The position numbers and the translations under genes were made by a program. From UBA1368 sp964563125 (GTDB taxonomy: Bacteria > Bacillota > Syntrophomonadia > Syntrophomonadales > Syntrophomonadaceae): DNA of 64,000 nucleotides. Every line of letters begins with the position of its first letter. Within the stretch, counting starts at the first letter, position 1. Positions 25,741 to 35,527 of the stretch are shown here, piece by piece. The stretch covers positions 1-64,000 of the forward strand of contig CAZLVY010000003.1 in the NCBI GenBank assembly GCA_964563125.1. Reading direction: 5' to 3'. Under the pieces are notes generated by a model, which saw only the letters and a list, made by a program, of their open reading frames with translations, was not told the origin of the DNA and did no database searches.

Positions 25741-28362
25741 TTAAAACTTATCCTCCTTTAACCATTTGAGCACTAACTCAATTTCTGCGTCTTTTGCTGC
25801 AATTTCACCATTTAGATTTAATTTATATAACTCATTAATTATTTGTTGGTAAATCGGGCCCTGCTTTATGCCCAGCTTTTTTAAATCGTGCCCGTTTATT
25901 TTTACTTGCACTGTTTCTTTGGCGCGCAGGTATTTATTTGTATATTCCCAACCTCTTTCAGTTGTTAAGCAAAGCATCAAATAAACCAGAGCTTCACTGG
26001 TAAAATTACCTGCTATGGCATCGATATCACTAAAAGCCAGGTTCTCACTGCTATCTATTCTTACTGCCAGCTGATTGGCAGTTCTGGATTCTTCTATTAC
26101 TCGCTGCGTATAATTATCAAATTTAAATCTACAGCTTATATTTTTGATCACTTCATCTGACAAACCTTCCAGAAGAAGCAGAAAATATATCAGCCATGCT
26201 TTAATGATGCGGCTCTGAAGATGTTCCTCGGACCATCCCATTATTACCGGCACTCTTTTCAATCGCACATAATTAATTTTAGTCAAATCGGCTTCCGGTA
26301 ATATATGCTGCCAAACTCCAATCTCTTCCATTCTTCTTAATGCCGGAAAAGGACTTCTCTCACTTAAAATCAGTATCAGTTCCTGAAGAATTCTCTTATA
26401 CGATAGTTTTCCCAGCAGCCTTCGGGCAATGGCATCCTGAGCAAAACGAAGCGTATCAGGTTCAATTTTAAATTGGTAACGCTGTTCAAAACGTATCGCC
26501 CTAAGTATACGCGTTGGGTCCTCAACAAAAGACAGATTGTAAAGAATGCGAATATATCCTTTTTCAATATCCTGGCGGCCACCAAAATAATCAATTAATA
26601 GCCCATACCGATCGGGGTTCAAGCATAAGGCCAGAGTATTAACGGTAAAATCGCGCCGATAAAGGTCTGCGCGAATTGATGATTTTTCCACATGGGGCAG
26701 TGCAGCAGGATACTCATAATACTCGGTCCGGGCTGTAGCTACATCAACTTTATTACCGTCCGGCAAAACTATGATGGCGGTGCCAAATCTTTCGTGGATT
26801 CTTTCCCTGCCGCCCAGACGCCCGGCCAGCATTTTAGCCAGTACTTTTCCATCCCCTTCAACTACCAGGTCTATGTCGTAATTGCTTACCTGTAAAAATA
26901 AATCCCTTACAAATCCTCCCACACAGTAAACTGTCATATCCAGTTGCTCTGCTACTTGACCGGCAGTTATTAAGACATTTTCTAACGCAGCTGGAAGGGT
27001 TTGACTAATTAACTCCGCAAAACTGCCTTCCCAATTATCATTAATAGAATAGAGCAGTTCATGATCTTCTGGGTAGTCTTCGCCGTGCAGGAATCTTAGA
27101 ATATCAGTTCGCGATATAATACCAACCAGTTTACCGTTATCAATAACCGGAAGTCTGCCGATATCTTTTTCCACCATTATCTTTTGCACCTCAGTCAAGG
27201 ATGTATCCGGTTTAACTGATAAAACATCGGTAGACATAAATCCTTTTACTGGTGCATGCCCCAGTTCATGAGTCAGGGCTTTATCAACATCACGGCGGGA
27301 TATTATTCCGACAATCTGGTCTCCCTCTACAATCGGCATACCAGTATGACCATACCTTAGCATTAATCTCCCCGCTTCGTCCATGCTAATATCCATGGAA
27401 AGCGTCTTAACCGGTGATGACATAATATCTCCGGCTAGTAATGCTGGTGTAGCTTCACGACCTATTTCATCCAAAATGATTTTTATTATATCTGCAAATT
27501 TAACTTCCTTTAACATTGCTGAAGCCGCTTTTTCATGGCCTCTGCCACCTAACGGTTTTAATATCTGATTGACCCTTATATTATCTATTTTACTTCTGGC
27601 TACTACGTGAATCTTGCCTTGCATGGCAGCAATTGCAAAAACTGCATCACAATTCTCTATTTCCAGTAAACGATGAGTTACTATATCAAGACCCGGTACA
27701 AATTCCAAGCATTCTGCATAAGCGATTGCTACCGTGGTATTCTCAATTGTATAATTGTGAGTATTCTGCAGCAGGCTCTGTATTAAATTACGTTGTTCGC
27801 TGGAAAAAGGCCGCTCCATAAAATTAGCTACTACTGATAAATTAGCTCCCTTTTCCAATAAATAAGCTACTGCCGCTACATCTCGGGCAGTGGTAGTCGT
27901 AAATATCAGACTGCCGGTATCCTCATATATGCCTAAAGCCAGTATAGTAGCTTCAAATGTACTAATATTGATATTTTGTTCTATAATTAGTTCCACCAAA
28001 ATAGTTGTTGCCGCCCCAACCTGGTCAATATGCATAATACTACCCTGCAAGTCTCCCGGGACTCGGGGATGATGGTCATAAATATGAAAATCCATATCTT
28101 CCCGCAAGGCTAAATCTTTTAAATAGCCCAGACGATTAGCGTTAGCCGTATCTATTATGATCAGTCTGTTAACTTCTGCAAAATTAATATCCCGTGGTTG
28201 TTTAACAATTAAATGGTCTTTGTATAGGGCCATAAAATTCTTAACATTTCGCGATAGAGTACCTGAAAAAACTTTGATGGCATGCGGATAGAGCTTTTCC
28301 GCTGCAACCATTCCAGCCAAACCATCAAAATCAATTGAATTGTGCGAAGTAATGATTTCCAA
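25741..28362 (-). CDS. DHH-CBS-tRNA nucleotidyltransferase fusion (A-adding-enzyme type)
   Basis: 873 residues. Order: DHH phosphoesterase (1 to about 300; SIDFDGLAGMVAA, IIIDTAN, IYDHHPRV, GGRGHEKAAS), two CBS domains (about 308-420; GDIMSSPVKTL, GHTGMPIVEGDQIVGIIS and a second copy), then a class II nucleotidyltransferase head (about 465-620; YCVGGFVRDL with YDIDLVVEGDG supplying the catalytic Asp pair), the neck (VEDPTRILRAIRFEQRY) and a C-terminal body. The layout matches the A-adding tRNA nucleotidyltransferases that share CCA completion with a CC-adding enzyme in some bacteria. The DHH domain could act on oligoribonucleotides; that is inference. Confidence 0.88.
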   Translation of the reverse strand: MEIITSHNSIDFDGLAGMVAAEKLYPHAIKVFSGTLSRNVKNFMALYKDHLIVKQPRDINFAEVNRLIIIDTANANRLGYLKDLALREDMDFHIYDHHPRVPGDLQGSIMHIDQVGAATTILVELIIEQNINISTFEATILALGIYEDTGSLIFTTTTARDVAAVAYLLEKGANLSVVANFMERPFSSEQRNLIQSLLQNTHNYTIENTTVAIAYAECLEFVPGLDIVTHRLLEIENCDAVFAIAAMQGKIHVVARSKIDNIRVNQILKPLGGRGHEKAASAMLKEVKFADIIKIILDEIGREATPALLAGDIMSSPVKTLSMDISMDEAGRLMLRYGHTGMPIVEGDQIVGIISRRDVDKALTHELGHAPVKGFMSTDVLSVKPDTSLTEVQKIMVEKDIGRLPVIDNGKLVGIISRTDILRFLHGEDYPEDHELLYSINDNWEGSFAELISQTLPAALENVLITAGQVAEQLDMTVYCVGGFVRDLFLQVSNYDIDLVVEGDGKVLAKMLAGRLGGRERIHERFGTAIIVLPDGNKVDVATARTEYYEYPAALPHVEKSSIRADLYRRDFTVNTLALCLNPDRYGLLIDYFGGRQDIEKGYIRILYNLSFVEDPTRILRAIRFEQRYQFKIEPDTLRFAQDAIARRLLGKLSYKRILQELILILSERSPFPALRRMEEIGVWQHILPEADLTKINYVRLKRVPVIMGWSEEHLQSRIIKAWLIYFLLLLEGLSDEVIKNISCRFKFDNYTQRVIEESRTANQLAVRIDSSENLAFSDIDAIAGNFTSEALVYLMLCLTTERGWEYTNKYLRAKETVQVKINGHDLKKLGIKQGPIYQQIINELYKLNLNGEIAAKDAEIELVLKWLKEDKF

Positions 28363-28448
28363 TGAGTTTATCTCCTAATTTATGATACTTGCATTATATC
28401 ATACCTGTTAAGCAGTTAATAAGAACAGGCGTCTTATGTGCAACTTAA

Positions 28449-28484
28449 AAGGACTGAACTCCTGCAATACAGGATTCAGTCCTT
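28449..28484 (-). terminator. terminator after lysA
   Basis: 10-bp stem (AAGGACTGAA with TTCAGTCCTT) with an inner CCTG/CAGG pair, followed on the minus strand by TTTTAAG. Confidence 0.8.
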
Positions 28485-28557
28485 AAGAACTGCTTAAAGT
28501 ATGAATTAAATTGGATGGCACTTCATCCGGTTTCTTCCCAGCATTTTTATTAATTTA

Positions 28558-29874
28558 TCAGGACTTTCTTAATCTTTCCGGTAGTTTATCATTACGTATT
28601 AAATCACTATAAGTTTCCCGCTCAACAATTATATCTGCCTTACCCTCATTAACTAATACCATTGCTGGTCTGGGCAGTCGGTTGTAATTGCTGGACATAG
28701 AGTAATTGTAGGCACCAGTTGCAAAAACTGCCAGGATATCTCCCGCTTCAGCAAGAGGTAGGTTGGCATCCCAGATCAGCATATCGCCGGACTCACAGCA
28801 TTTGCCTGCGATTGAATAAGTTTGCTCCGCTTCCTCATTAGCTTTATTGGCAATTACAGCAATATATTTAGCTTCGTAGAGTGCCGGTCGAGGGTTGTCA
28901 TTCATGCCGCCATCTACAGCTATATATTTTCTTATTCCCGTAACTTCTTTAGAAGAACCAACCGTATACAAGGTCATTCCGGCAGAACTAATTAAAGCCC
29001 GTCCCGGTTCAATAATAATCTTGGGCATCTTAAGTCCCCATTTATCAACTTGGCTCTTTACATGGGTCATTATTACTTTAGCCCATTGTTGAGGAGAAGG
29101 CGGCAGATCACCCGGGGAATAATAAATACCGAATCCTCCGCCCAGATTTAATTCTGCCAGTTCATGTCCGGTATCAGCCTTTATTTTAGCCATAAATTCG
29201 GTCATCAGATCAATAGTGTGCTCAAATGATTCTACTTCAAAAATCTGTGAGCCAATGTGGCAGTGTAATCCTTGTAAAAATAGATTGGGACTAGCAAGAG
29301 CTTTTATAACACTATCCCATGCCTGCCCATCAGTAAGTGTAAAGCCAAATTTGGAATCAATCTGCCCAGTTTTTATATACTCATGGGTATGTGCTTCTAC
29401 ACCAGGAGTAATGCGGAGTAGTATATCCTGCACTAATCCCTTTTCCCGAGCCAGATCATTTAGAATTTCCAGTTCACAAAAATTGTCTACCACAATTCTG
29501 CCTATACCAGATTCTAATGCCATTAGCAGTTCTTCCCGGCTTTTATTGTTGCCATGAAAAAATATTTTCTCCGCCGGATATCCAGCCTGCAAAGCAGTAA
29601 ATAATTCGCCGCCCGAGACCACATCGAGTCCCAGTCCTTCTTCATCAATAATCCGGCAGACGGATAAACAGCTCAAGGATTTACTGGCATAGAGAACCAT
29701 AGTATCACCGTAGTTTAAAAAGGCATCGCGAAAACTACGGCAATTATCCCTGAATCCTTGCTCATCTATAACCCATAAAGGTGTACTAAACTGTTTGACT
29801 ATATCAATAGTATCAATGCCACCTATCTCCAGGTGGCCATCATCATTAATCTTCATAGTGCCGGTCAAATACAA
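28558..29874 (-). CDS. lysA: diaminopimelate decarboxylase
   Basis: 438 residues. PLP-dependent last step of lysine biosynthesis from meso-diaminopimelate. PLP lysine in VLYASKSLSCL near residue 64, HGNNKS, HCHIGSQI, LNLGGGFGIYY, EPGRALI and the C-terminal GKCCESGDML (second active-site Cys across the dimer) and GAYNYSMSSNYN are all present. No lysine riboswitch (L-box) is visible upstream. Flanked by its own terminator, so it is probably a single-gene transcript. Confidence 0.95.
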   Translation of the reverse strand: MYLTGTMKINDDGHLEIGGIDTIDIVKQFSTPLWVIDEQGFRDNCRSFRDAFLNYGDTMVLYASKSLSCLSVCRIIDEEGLGLDVVSGGELFTALQAGYPAEKIFFHGNNKSREELLMALESGIGRIVVDNFCELEILNDLAREKGLVQDILLRITPGVEAHTHEYIKTGQIDSKFGFTLTDGQAWDSVIKALASPNLFLQGLHCHIGSQIFEVESFEHTIDLMTEFMAKIKADTGHELAELNLGGGFGIYYSPGDLPPSPQQWAKVIMTHVKSQVDKWGLKMPKIIIEPGRALISSAGMTLYTVGSSKEVTGIRKYIAVDGGMNDNPRPALYEAKYIAVIANKANEEAEQTYSIAGKCCESGDMLIWDANLPLAEAGDILAVFATGAYNYSMSSNYNRLPRPAMVLVNEGKADIIVERETYSDLIRNDKLPERLRKS

Positions 29875-30225
29875 AACAATGCACTCCTTTGAGTCAGATA
29901 AATTCTCGTTATTTTAACATCATAAAATTATTGTCGTCAATCAATCAAGCTCAGATATACACTATACAATAAAATTAGTTGGGAGCATTAACTTTATTAT
30001 ATTGCTCAAAAACTTATTATTAACAGAAGCTATGATTATAAATTTAATCCATCCGGTTTATACCCGAATGGCTCAGACCGTCAAAAAAGGCCAATAGCTG
30101 CGTTAATTCGGAAGTGCCGTTCAATCGACGTACCTAATGTACGCCTCAATCACGGCTCTTCCGATTGCCTTGCTCTTGACCTTTTTTGCTCGCTCTGGAT
30201 AGAATTAAAATTTGTTAATTCAGTT
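29875..30225. other. intergenic region between secF and lysA
   Basis: 29875-30073 is AT-rich leader/promoter space for lysA with no clear RNA element and ends in an imperfect CCATC/GAATGG hairpin (30031-30070). 30074-30197 is repeat copy 3. The rest is the secF 3' flank. Confidence 0.5.
30074..30197. repeat. interspersed repeat, copy 3 (124-bp core only)
   Basis: Same core as copies 1 and 2, starting CAGACCGTC and ending GCTCGCTCTG, with a handful of base changes. It lacks the small GTCGAC hairpin tail. An identical flanking hairpin pair is not seen, only one imperfect hairpin on the left. It lies 29 bases after the secF stop, so its AAAAAAGG/CCTTTTTT arms could act as the secF terminator. 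Confidence 0.85.
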
Positions 30226-31080
30226 TTAAGCTGCCTTATTTTTAATTTCATAGAGGACCGGACTGGATATAAAGATTGAGGTATATGCTCCCACTACAAA
30301 ACCTATCAGCATGGCTAACATGAAGAATTTAATCGTAGCTCCGCCAAAAAGCAGCAAAGCTATCAAAGGTAAAATAGTAGTAAGCACCGTATTTATAGAC
30401 CGGTTTAAGGTCTGCATAATACTTTTATTTAGTAACAGCTCAAACGGTTCTTTCCTTTTCATCCTCAAGTTCTCTCTAATCCGGTCAAAAATAACAATGG
30501 TATCGTTTATAGTGTAACCTACTATAGTTAAAGTAGCGGCAATAAAAGCACTGCCTATCTCCCACTGAAATATCGAGAATATTCCTATTACTACCATTAA
30601 ATTATGAATAATAGCTGTAATAGCAGCAACTCCAAAGGTCCACTCGAACCTGTAGGTTATATAGGCCAGCATCAATACCGCAGCAATAAGCAATGATAAA
30701 AGGGCATTGCGGGTTAGTTCACCGCCTATAGTTGCACCAACACTTTCCGCGCTGAGGAATTCAACATTTGTAAATTTAGCTTCTAATGCTGCCATTAGTT
30801 CATTAGTCTGCTCCTGATTAAGCTCATTAGTCCGAATGTAAAAATCATCATTACTTTTTTGGACCTCTGCCTTGCTCTGATCAACTTCCGCCAGTACAGC
30901 TCTAACATCAGCAGCACTAATCTGCTCCTGGGCCTTGGCCTCAATCCTGACATTGATAATAGAGCCGCCCTTAAAGTCAATCCCCAGGTTTAGGCCCTGA
31001 ACAAACAGGGAAATCAATCCCGGGATAATTATAATCAATGATATTATATAAAATATTTTACGTTTTTCAATAATTTTCAT
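30226..31080 (-). CDS. secF: protein translocase subunit SecF
   Basis: 284 residues, six transmembrane segments around a short extracytoplasmic domain. GLNLGIDFKGGSIINVRI near residue 30, AAVLMLAYITYRFEW, YTINDTIVIFDRIREN and the late INTVLTTILPLIALLLFGG are SecF blocks. With SecD it uses the proton-motive force to complete Sec export. Three bases follow the secD stop. Confidence 0.95.
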   Translation of the reverse strand: MKIIEKRKIFYIISLIIIIPGLISLFVQGLNLGIDFKGGSIINVRIEAKAQEQISAADVRAVLAEVDQSKAEVQKSNDDFYIRTNELNQEQTNELMAALEAKFTNVEFLSAESVGATIGGELTRNALLSLLIAAVLMLAYITYRFEWTFGVAAITAIIHNLMVVIGIFSIFQWEIGSAFIAATLTIVGYTINDTIVIFDRIRENLRMKRKEPFELLLNKSIMQTLNRSINTVLTTILPLIALLLFGGATIKFFMLAMLIGFVVGAYTSIFISSPVLYEIKNKAA

Positions 31081-31083
31081 CTG

Positions 31084-32301
31084 CTACACCTCCTTCACGC
31101 CATATAGCTTGTGGTCCTTGGTTATGTTAGAGAACAGGACCAGCATATAACGGGTGAAAGTCAGTACTAAAAATACACTGGCAACAATACCGATAGAAAG
31201 CGTAACCGCAAAACCTTTGATGGGACCGGTGCCAAAATACATCAATACCCCAGCAGTCAAAAGTGTCGTCAAATTAGCATCAAAAATAGCCCAGAAGGCA
31301 CGCTTAAAGCCGGCATCAATTGCCGCTCCCAATGTTTTGCCAAAGCGCAGCTCTTCCTTTATTCTTTCATAAATAATTACATTAGCATCAACTGCCATAC
31401 CAATTGAAAGAGCAAATCCGGCAATGCCCGGCAAGGTCAGAACCGCCCCCAGGAGAGACATAATCCCCAAAACTAATAAAGCATAAATCACCAGCGATAA
31501 ATCGGCTATCAAACCCGGTAAACGGTAATAACCTATCATAAATATTAAAACAGCTATAAGACCAATAACTCCAGCCTTTAAACTTTTATCCAGCGAATCA
31601 GCACCCAGGGTGGGACCGATGGACCTTTTTTCCATAACTTCGAAGGTTACCGGCAATGCACCGGAACGGAGCAATACTGCAAGTTCCTGCGCTTCTTCTG
31701 CTGTAAATGAACCAGAAATGACGGCATTACCATCATTAATCGCTTCATTAACATTAGGAGCACTTATGACTTTCTCATCAATAACAATCAACAATGGTTT
31801 ACCTACATTGGCGGCAGTAGCCTCGCCAAAAAGTTTAGCCCCTACCTTATCAAATTCCAGTAAAACTTCTGCAGTTCCTGTTCCGGTTTGGGTCATACGC
31901 GCTTCAGCGTTTTCCAGGTTTTCCCCGGTTAACAGAACTTTGCCCTGTTCATCCCGAAATTCTAATTGCGCAACATTTTTTAAAATATCAACAGCTTTTT
32001 CGGGATCATCTTCCCCGGCTATTTCAATTACTACCCTTTTTTCTCCCTGGGGATAAAGAGTTGTTTCCTTTACTCCCAGACTGTCGACACGATTCCGCAA
32101 AATGCCCAGTGCTTTATTAATCGTATCTTCAGTAATTGCTTCGCCATCTTTTTCCTGGGCTTCAAGAACTACCCGCAGACCTCCTCTTAAATCAAGACCA
32201 AGATTAATGCTTTGGGCAATTGGTCCAGTTGCGAAGTAGCCCAGCAGAAAAATAGCTAATGCAATTGCAGTTACTACCAGAATACTTGGTTTTCTTTGCA
32301 C
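31084..32301 (-). CDS. secD: protein translocase subunit SecD
   Basis: 405 residues. The first membrane helix is followed by LGLDLRGGLRVVLEAQ, the P1 base region, ISGSFTAEEAQELAVLLRSGALPV, and six-helix bundle motifs GIAGFALSIGMAVDANVIIYERIKEEL. The P1 head is short, as usual in Firmicutes. Partner of secF. The HD gene and yajC lie upstream on the same strand. Confidence 0.95.
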   Translation of the reverse strand: MQRKPSILVVTAIALAIFLLGYFATGPIAQSINLGLDLRGGLRVVLEAQEKDGEAITEDTINKALGILRNRVDSLGVKETTLYPQGEKRVVIEIAGEDDPEKAVDILKNVAQLEFRDEQGKVLLTGENLENAEARMTQTGTGTAEVLLEFDKVGAKLFGEATAANVGKPLLIVIDEKVISAPNVNEAINDGNAVISGSFTAEEAQELAVLLRSGALPVTFEVMEKRSIGPTLGADSLDKSLKAGVIGLIAVLIFMIGYYRLPGLIADLSLVIYALLVLGIMSLLGAVLTLPGIAGFALSIGMAVDANVIIYERIKEELRFGKTLGAAIDAGFKRAFWAIFDANLTTLLTAGVLMYFGTGPIKGFAVTLSIGIVASVFLVLTFTRYMLVLFSNITKDHKLYGVKEV

Positions 32302-32333
32302 TAAATTTATCCTCCTTCCAACGACTTTAGCTT

Positions 32334-32993
32334 TTATAAAAGTTTAGCTCCATTAATCATAAGTTCGAACTCGCAGCCCAAAAAATTGGCTGCTCTACGG
32401 CATAATAACATACGATGTAAAAATATTTCAAAATAATCCATAACCGGACAAATGTCAGTATCAATAGCTAATTCCATGGTTATTGCTCTATTTTCATCAT
32501 CAATATTGAGAATAGAAGATTCCACAGCATAATTTACCCTATCATGTATATCGAAAGTTGCTACATCAGTATTTCTTACCCTATTACGGTGTACATGGGA
32601 TTTATCAGCTAAAATTAGTGCTGCCGCCACCTCACTGATCGGATGACCGCTGCCTTCGTCATGATTACCGATGGCAGCAGTAATAACGGCTGTTTCAGCA
32701 GCAGGCATACCTATTCTATGCAATATCTCCATAGCGATAAGAGCACCGCTTTGACTATGTCCGTTACGATTTATAACATTTCCAATATCATGCAAATAAC
32801 CGGCAATTTCAGCCAGGTCGCACAAATGTTCTTCATAACCCAATTTAAATAGGATTTCTCTGGATAACTTGCTCACCAAAGCCAGATGAATACTGCCGTG
32901 ATCAGTATATCCAATCATTCCTAAATGCTGGTTGCCCTTTGTAATTAAACTCGTAACTATATTATTGGCTCTTATAGCCTCAAGGGTTACCAT
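32334..32993 (-). CDS. HD-domain phosphohydrolase
   Basis: 219 residues. Metal-binding HD motif in GYLHDIGNVINRNGHSQSG, preceded by HLALVSKLS and followed by AAIGNHDEGSGHP and LADKSHVHR, the His/Asp set of an HD hydrolase. The substrate is not determinable; a nucleotide or cyclic-dinucleotide phosphoesterase is possible. The start codon overlaps the yajC stop (TAATG), so it is an integral part of the yajC-secDF transcript, an unusual place for such an enzyme. Confidence 0.85.
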   Translation of the reverse strand: MVTLEAIRANNIVTSLITKGNQHLGMIGYTDHGSIHLALVSKLSREILFKLGYEEHLCDLAEIAGYLHDIGNVINRNGHSQSGALIAMEILHRIGMPAAETAVITAAIGNHDEGSGHPISEVAAALILADKSHVHRNRVRNTDVATFDIHDRVNYAVESSILNIDDENRAITMELAIDTDICPVMDYFEIFLHRMLLCRRAANFLGCEFELMINGAKLL

Positions 32994-33271
32994 TATTTTT
33001 CGTTAGCCTCGTAAGCGATGGCCTTTTTCAAAAACTCTACTTCAGTATTTTCACTGATTTTTAAAACAACAGTATCCTCTTTGATACGAACTACTTCACC
33101 ATGTAGTCCACCGATTGTAACAACTTTAGTACCTCTTTTAAGTTCGGTCAGAAAGTCACCATGCTTTTTCTCCTGTTTCTTACGGGGCATAATAATGAAG
33201 ACATAGAAAATTGCGATAAATACGCCAAAATAGATTGCCAGTGTTACCCATTCATTTCCCATTAATAACAA
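32993..33271 (-). CDS. yajC: preprotein translocase accessory subunit YajC
   Basis: 92 residues. One transmembrane segment (8-27) ending FIIMPRKKQEKKHGDFLTELKRGTKVVTIGG, then a small beta domain (VVRIKEDTVVLKISENTEVEFLKKAI). Classic YajC, found between tgt and secD in most bacteria, as here. Confidence 0.95.
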   Translation of the reverse strand: MLLMGNEWVTLAIYFGVFIAIFYVFIIMPRKKQEKKHGDFLTELKRGTKVVTIGGLHGEVVRIKEDTVVLKISENTEVEFLKKAIAYEANEK

Positions 33272-33328
33272 CTCCTTATTTTAGTATAACTTTATATTGT
33301 TTCGCTACTGAGCAGCAAAATCCTCTTG

Positions 33329-34435
33329 TTAAAACTTGTAATCCTGCATAAAAGTATGGTAAAAACTTAAGAATTCTTCCTCTTTTATTGCCTTTCTTAT
33401 ATTTTCCATCAAATTGGTCAAAAAATATACATTATGATAGCTTAATAATCTAAGTGCTAATATTTCATCTGCTTTGATTAAATGTCTGATATAAGCACGG
33501 CTGTAATTTTTGCAAACATAACAATTGCAATCCATATCAATAGGAGTAAAGTCATCGGCAAAAGCAGCATTTCTGACCGTTATTTTACCGGTTCTTGTAT
33601 AGGCAGTTCCATGTCTGGCAAGTCTGGTGGGCAAGACGCAGTCAAACATATCGACACCTCTTTTTACTCCTTCCAGCAAATCCTCCGGTGCTCCAACACC
33701 CATTAAATATCGCGGTTTATTAAGCGGTAAAAGCGAATGGGTCAAATCCAGTATCTTATACATATCTTCCTTCGGTTCCCCTACACTTAAACCGCCAACT
33801 GCATAACCGGGAAAATCTAAATCTATTAAATCAAGCGCACTCTGGCGCCGTAGGTCCGGAAAAACATTACCTTGAATTATGCCAAATAACGCCTGATCCT
33901 CCCGGTTGTGATTATCCTTACATCTCTGCGCCCATTGACTGGTTCTCTTAACTGCGTTCAGCGCTTCTTCATAGGTGCAGGGGTAAGGAGCACATTCATC
34001 GAAACACATGGCAATATCAGCACCAAGCTTCTGCTCTATGTCCATAACTTTTTCCGGAGTTAAGAAATGTTTTGATCCGTCAATATGTGAATTAAAAAAA
34101 ACTCCTTCATCAGTTATCTTCCTAAGTTTACTGAGGCTAAATACCTGAAAGCCGCCGCTGTCAGTTAAAATATTATGCTTCCAGTTCATAAAGCTATGCA
34201 GACCACCGGCCTTACTAATCAGGTCCTCTCCCGGTCTAAGATATAGATGATAAGTATTAGAAAGGATTATACTGATTCCCATTTCATATAAATCATCCGG
34301 GGTAAGAGTCTTAACAGTTGCCTGGGTGCCAACCGGCATGAAAACCGGTGTGTCAATATCTCCATGCGCTAAGGTAAGCCGACCTAGTCTGGCAGCACTG
34401 TCATTATCATTTTTCAACACATTAAACTGCAGCAT
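33329..34435 (-). CDS. tgt: queuine tRNA-ribosyltransferase
   Basis: Exchanges guanine 34 for preQ1 in GU(N) tRNAs. The ATG at 34435 gives 368 residues and the normal LTLAHGDIDTPVFMPVGTQATVK start; an earlier ATG would add 21 residues overlapping queA. Catalytic Asp in ILTDSGGFQVFSLS, second Asp in FDCVLPTRLARHG, and zinc ligands CNCYVC plus His in YIRHL. AGGAGG lies 13 bases upstream, which is a long spacing. In an operon with queA and queH. Confidence 0.95.
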   Translation of the reverse strand: MLQFNVLKNDNDSAARLGRLTLAHGDIDTPVFMPVGTQATVKTLTPDDLYEMGISIILSNTYHLYLRPGEDLISKAGGLHSFMNWKHNILTDSGGFQVFSLSKLRKITDEGVFFNSHIDGSKHFLTPEKVMDIEQKLGADIAMCFDECAPYPCTYEEALNAVKRTSQWAQRCKDNHNREDQALFGIIQGNVFPDLRRQSALDLIDLDFPGYAVGGLSVGEPKEDMYKILDLTHSLLPLNKPRYLMGVGAPEDLLEGVKRGVDMFDCVLPTRLARHGTAYTRTGKITVRNAAFADDFTPIDMDCNCYVCKNYSRAYIRHLIKADEILALRLLSYHNVYFLTNLMENIRKAIKEEEFLSFYHTFMQDYKF

Positions 34436-34472
34436 ACTGTAAAAGATTCCTCCTGATTTACGTGCTAATAGT

Positions 34473-35525
34473 TCATTTAATAAACATCGCATCCCCATAG
34501 CTAAAAAAGCGATAGCTCTTATCTATAGCATGTTGATAAGCCGACATAGTTTCTTTCAGCCCGGCAAAGGCTGAAACCAGCATAATAAGTGATGATCTAG
34601 GCAGATGAAAGTTAGTAATTATTCCGTTAATGGCCCGAAATTCATATCCAGGATAAATATATTTATTAGTTTCACCACTGGCGGCAGAAAAACCATAGTC
34701 ATCATTATATACTGTTTCAAGCGTTCTTACCACCGTTGTTCCAACTGCCACAATTTTCTTCCCGCTTTGTTTAGTCTGATTTAATACTTGTGCTGCATGA
34801 TCATCTATTTGATAATACTCAAAATGCATCTCATGCTCCCTTATATCAAGTGATTTGACCGGTCTGAAGGTGCCTATTCCAACATGCAAAACCAGGGTAA
34901 TAATATTAATACCTTTTGTCTCCAGTTTACCCATAAGTTCACCAGTAAAATGCAAACCGGCGGTAGGTGCCGCTACTGAACCATTTTCCCGGGCATATAC
35001 AGTTTGATATCTTTCCCTATCCATTGGTTCATCTTTTCTGTCAATATAAGGTGGTAAAGGGATATGTCCGACTCTATTTAAAAATTCAATTTCATCCTGG
35101 CAATTATTGATAACAATGATTCTTCCGCCGTCCATGTTCAATTCTTCTAAAATCTCAATGTTTTCCTTGGCCGAAGTGAATTTTACTATACTGCCTGGTG
35201 GAAGTTTGCGAGCCGGTTTTACTAAAGCTTCCCAATTCAGGCCTTTTTTCCGCAGCAGCAAAATTTCCACCTTGGCTCCCGAATCTTTATATCCATATAG
35301 CCTCGCCGGTATAACCCTGGTTTTGTTTAAAACCAGCGTATCGCCTTTTTCAAAATAATCTACAATATTTTGGAATATCTCATCCTTTATATCACCATTT
35401 GAGCGCTCTAAAACTAACAATTTTGAGGAATCACGCGGGTATGTTGGGTACTGGGCAATTAATTCGGCAGGCAGGTCAAATGAATAGCTGTTTAAATCAA
35501 AAATCTCCTGATAATCGTCAGACAT
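34473..35525 (-). CDS. queA: S-adenosylmethionine:tRNA ribosyltransferase-isomerase
   Basis: 350 residues. Adds the cyclopentane precursor ring from SAM to preQ1-tRNA, giving epoxyqueuosine. YPTYPRDSSKLLVL, LVLNKTRVIPARLYG, GSVAAPTAGLHFT, HVGIGTFRPV and the C-terminal ITNFHLPRSSLIMLVSAFAG are family blocks. Two bases after the DUF2905 stop. Confidence 0.96.
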   Translation of the reverse strand: MSDDYQEIFDLNSYSFDLPAELIAQYPTYPRDSSKLLVLERSNGDIKDEIFQNIVDYFEKGDTLVLNKTRVIPARLYGYKDSGAKVEILLLRKKGLNWEALVKPARKLPPGSIVKFTSAKENIEILEELNMDGGRIIVINNCQDEIEFLNRVGHIPLPPYIDRKDEPMDRERYQTVYARENGSVAAPTAGLHFTGELMGKLETKGINIITLVLHVGIGTFRPVKSLDIREHEMHFEYYQIDDHAAQVLNQTKQSGKKIVAVGTTVVRTLETVYNDDYGFSAASGETNKYIYPGYEFRAINGIITNFHLPRSSLIMLVSAFAGLKETMSAYQHAIDKSYRFFSYGDAMFIK

Positions 35526-35527
35526 AT

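Noticed and set aside
29875..30070. Lysine riboswitch before lysA
   Set aside because: The conserved L-box core and terminator were not found.
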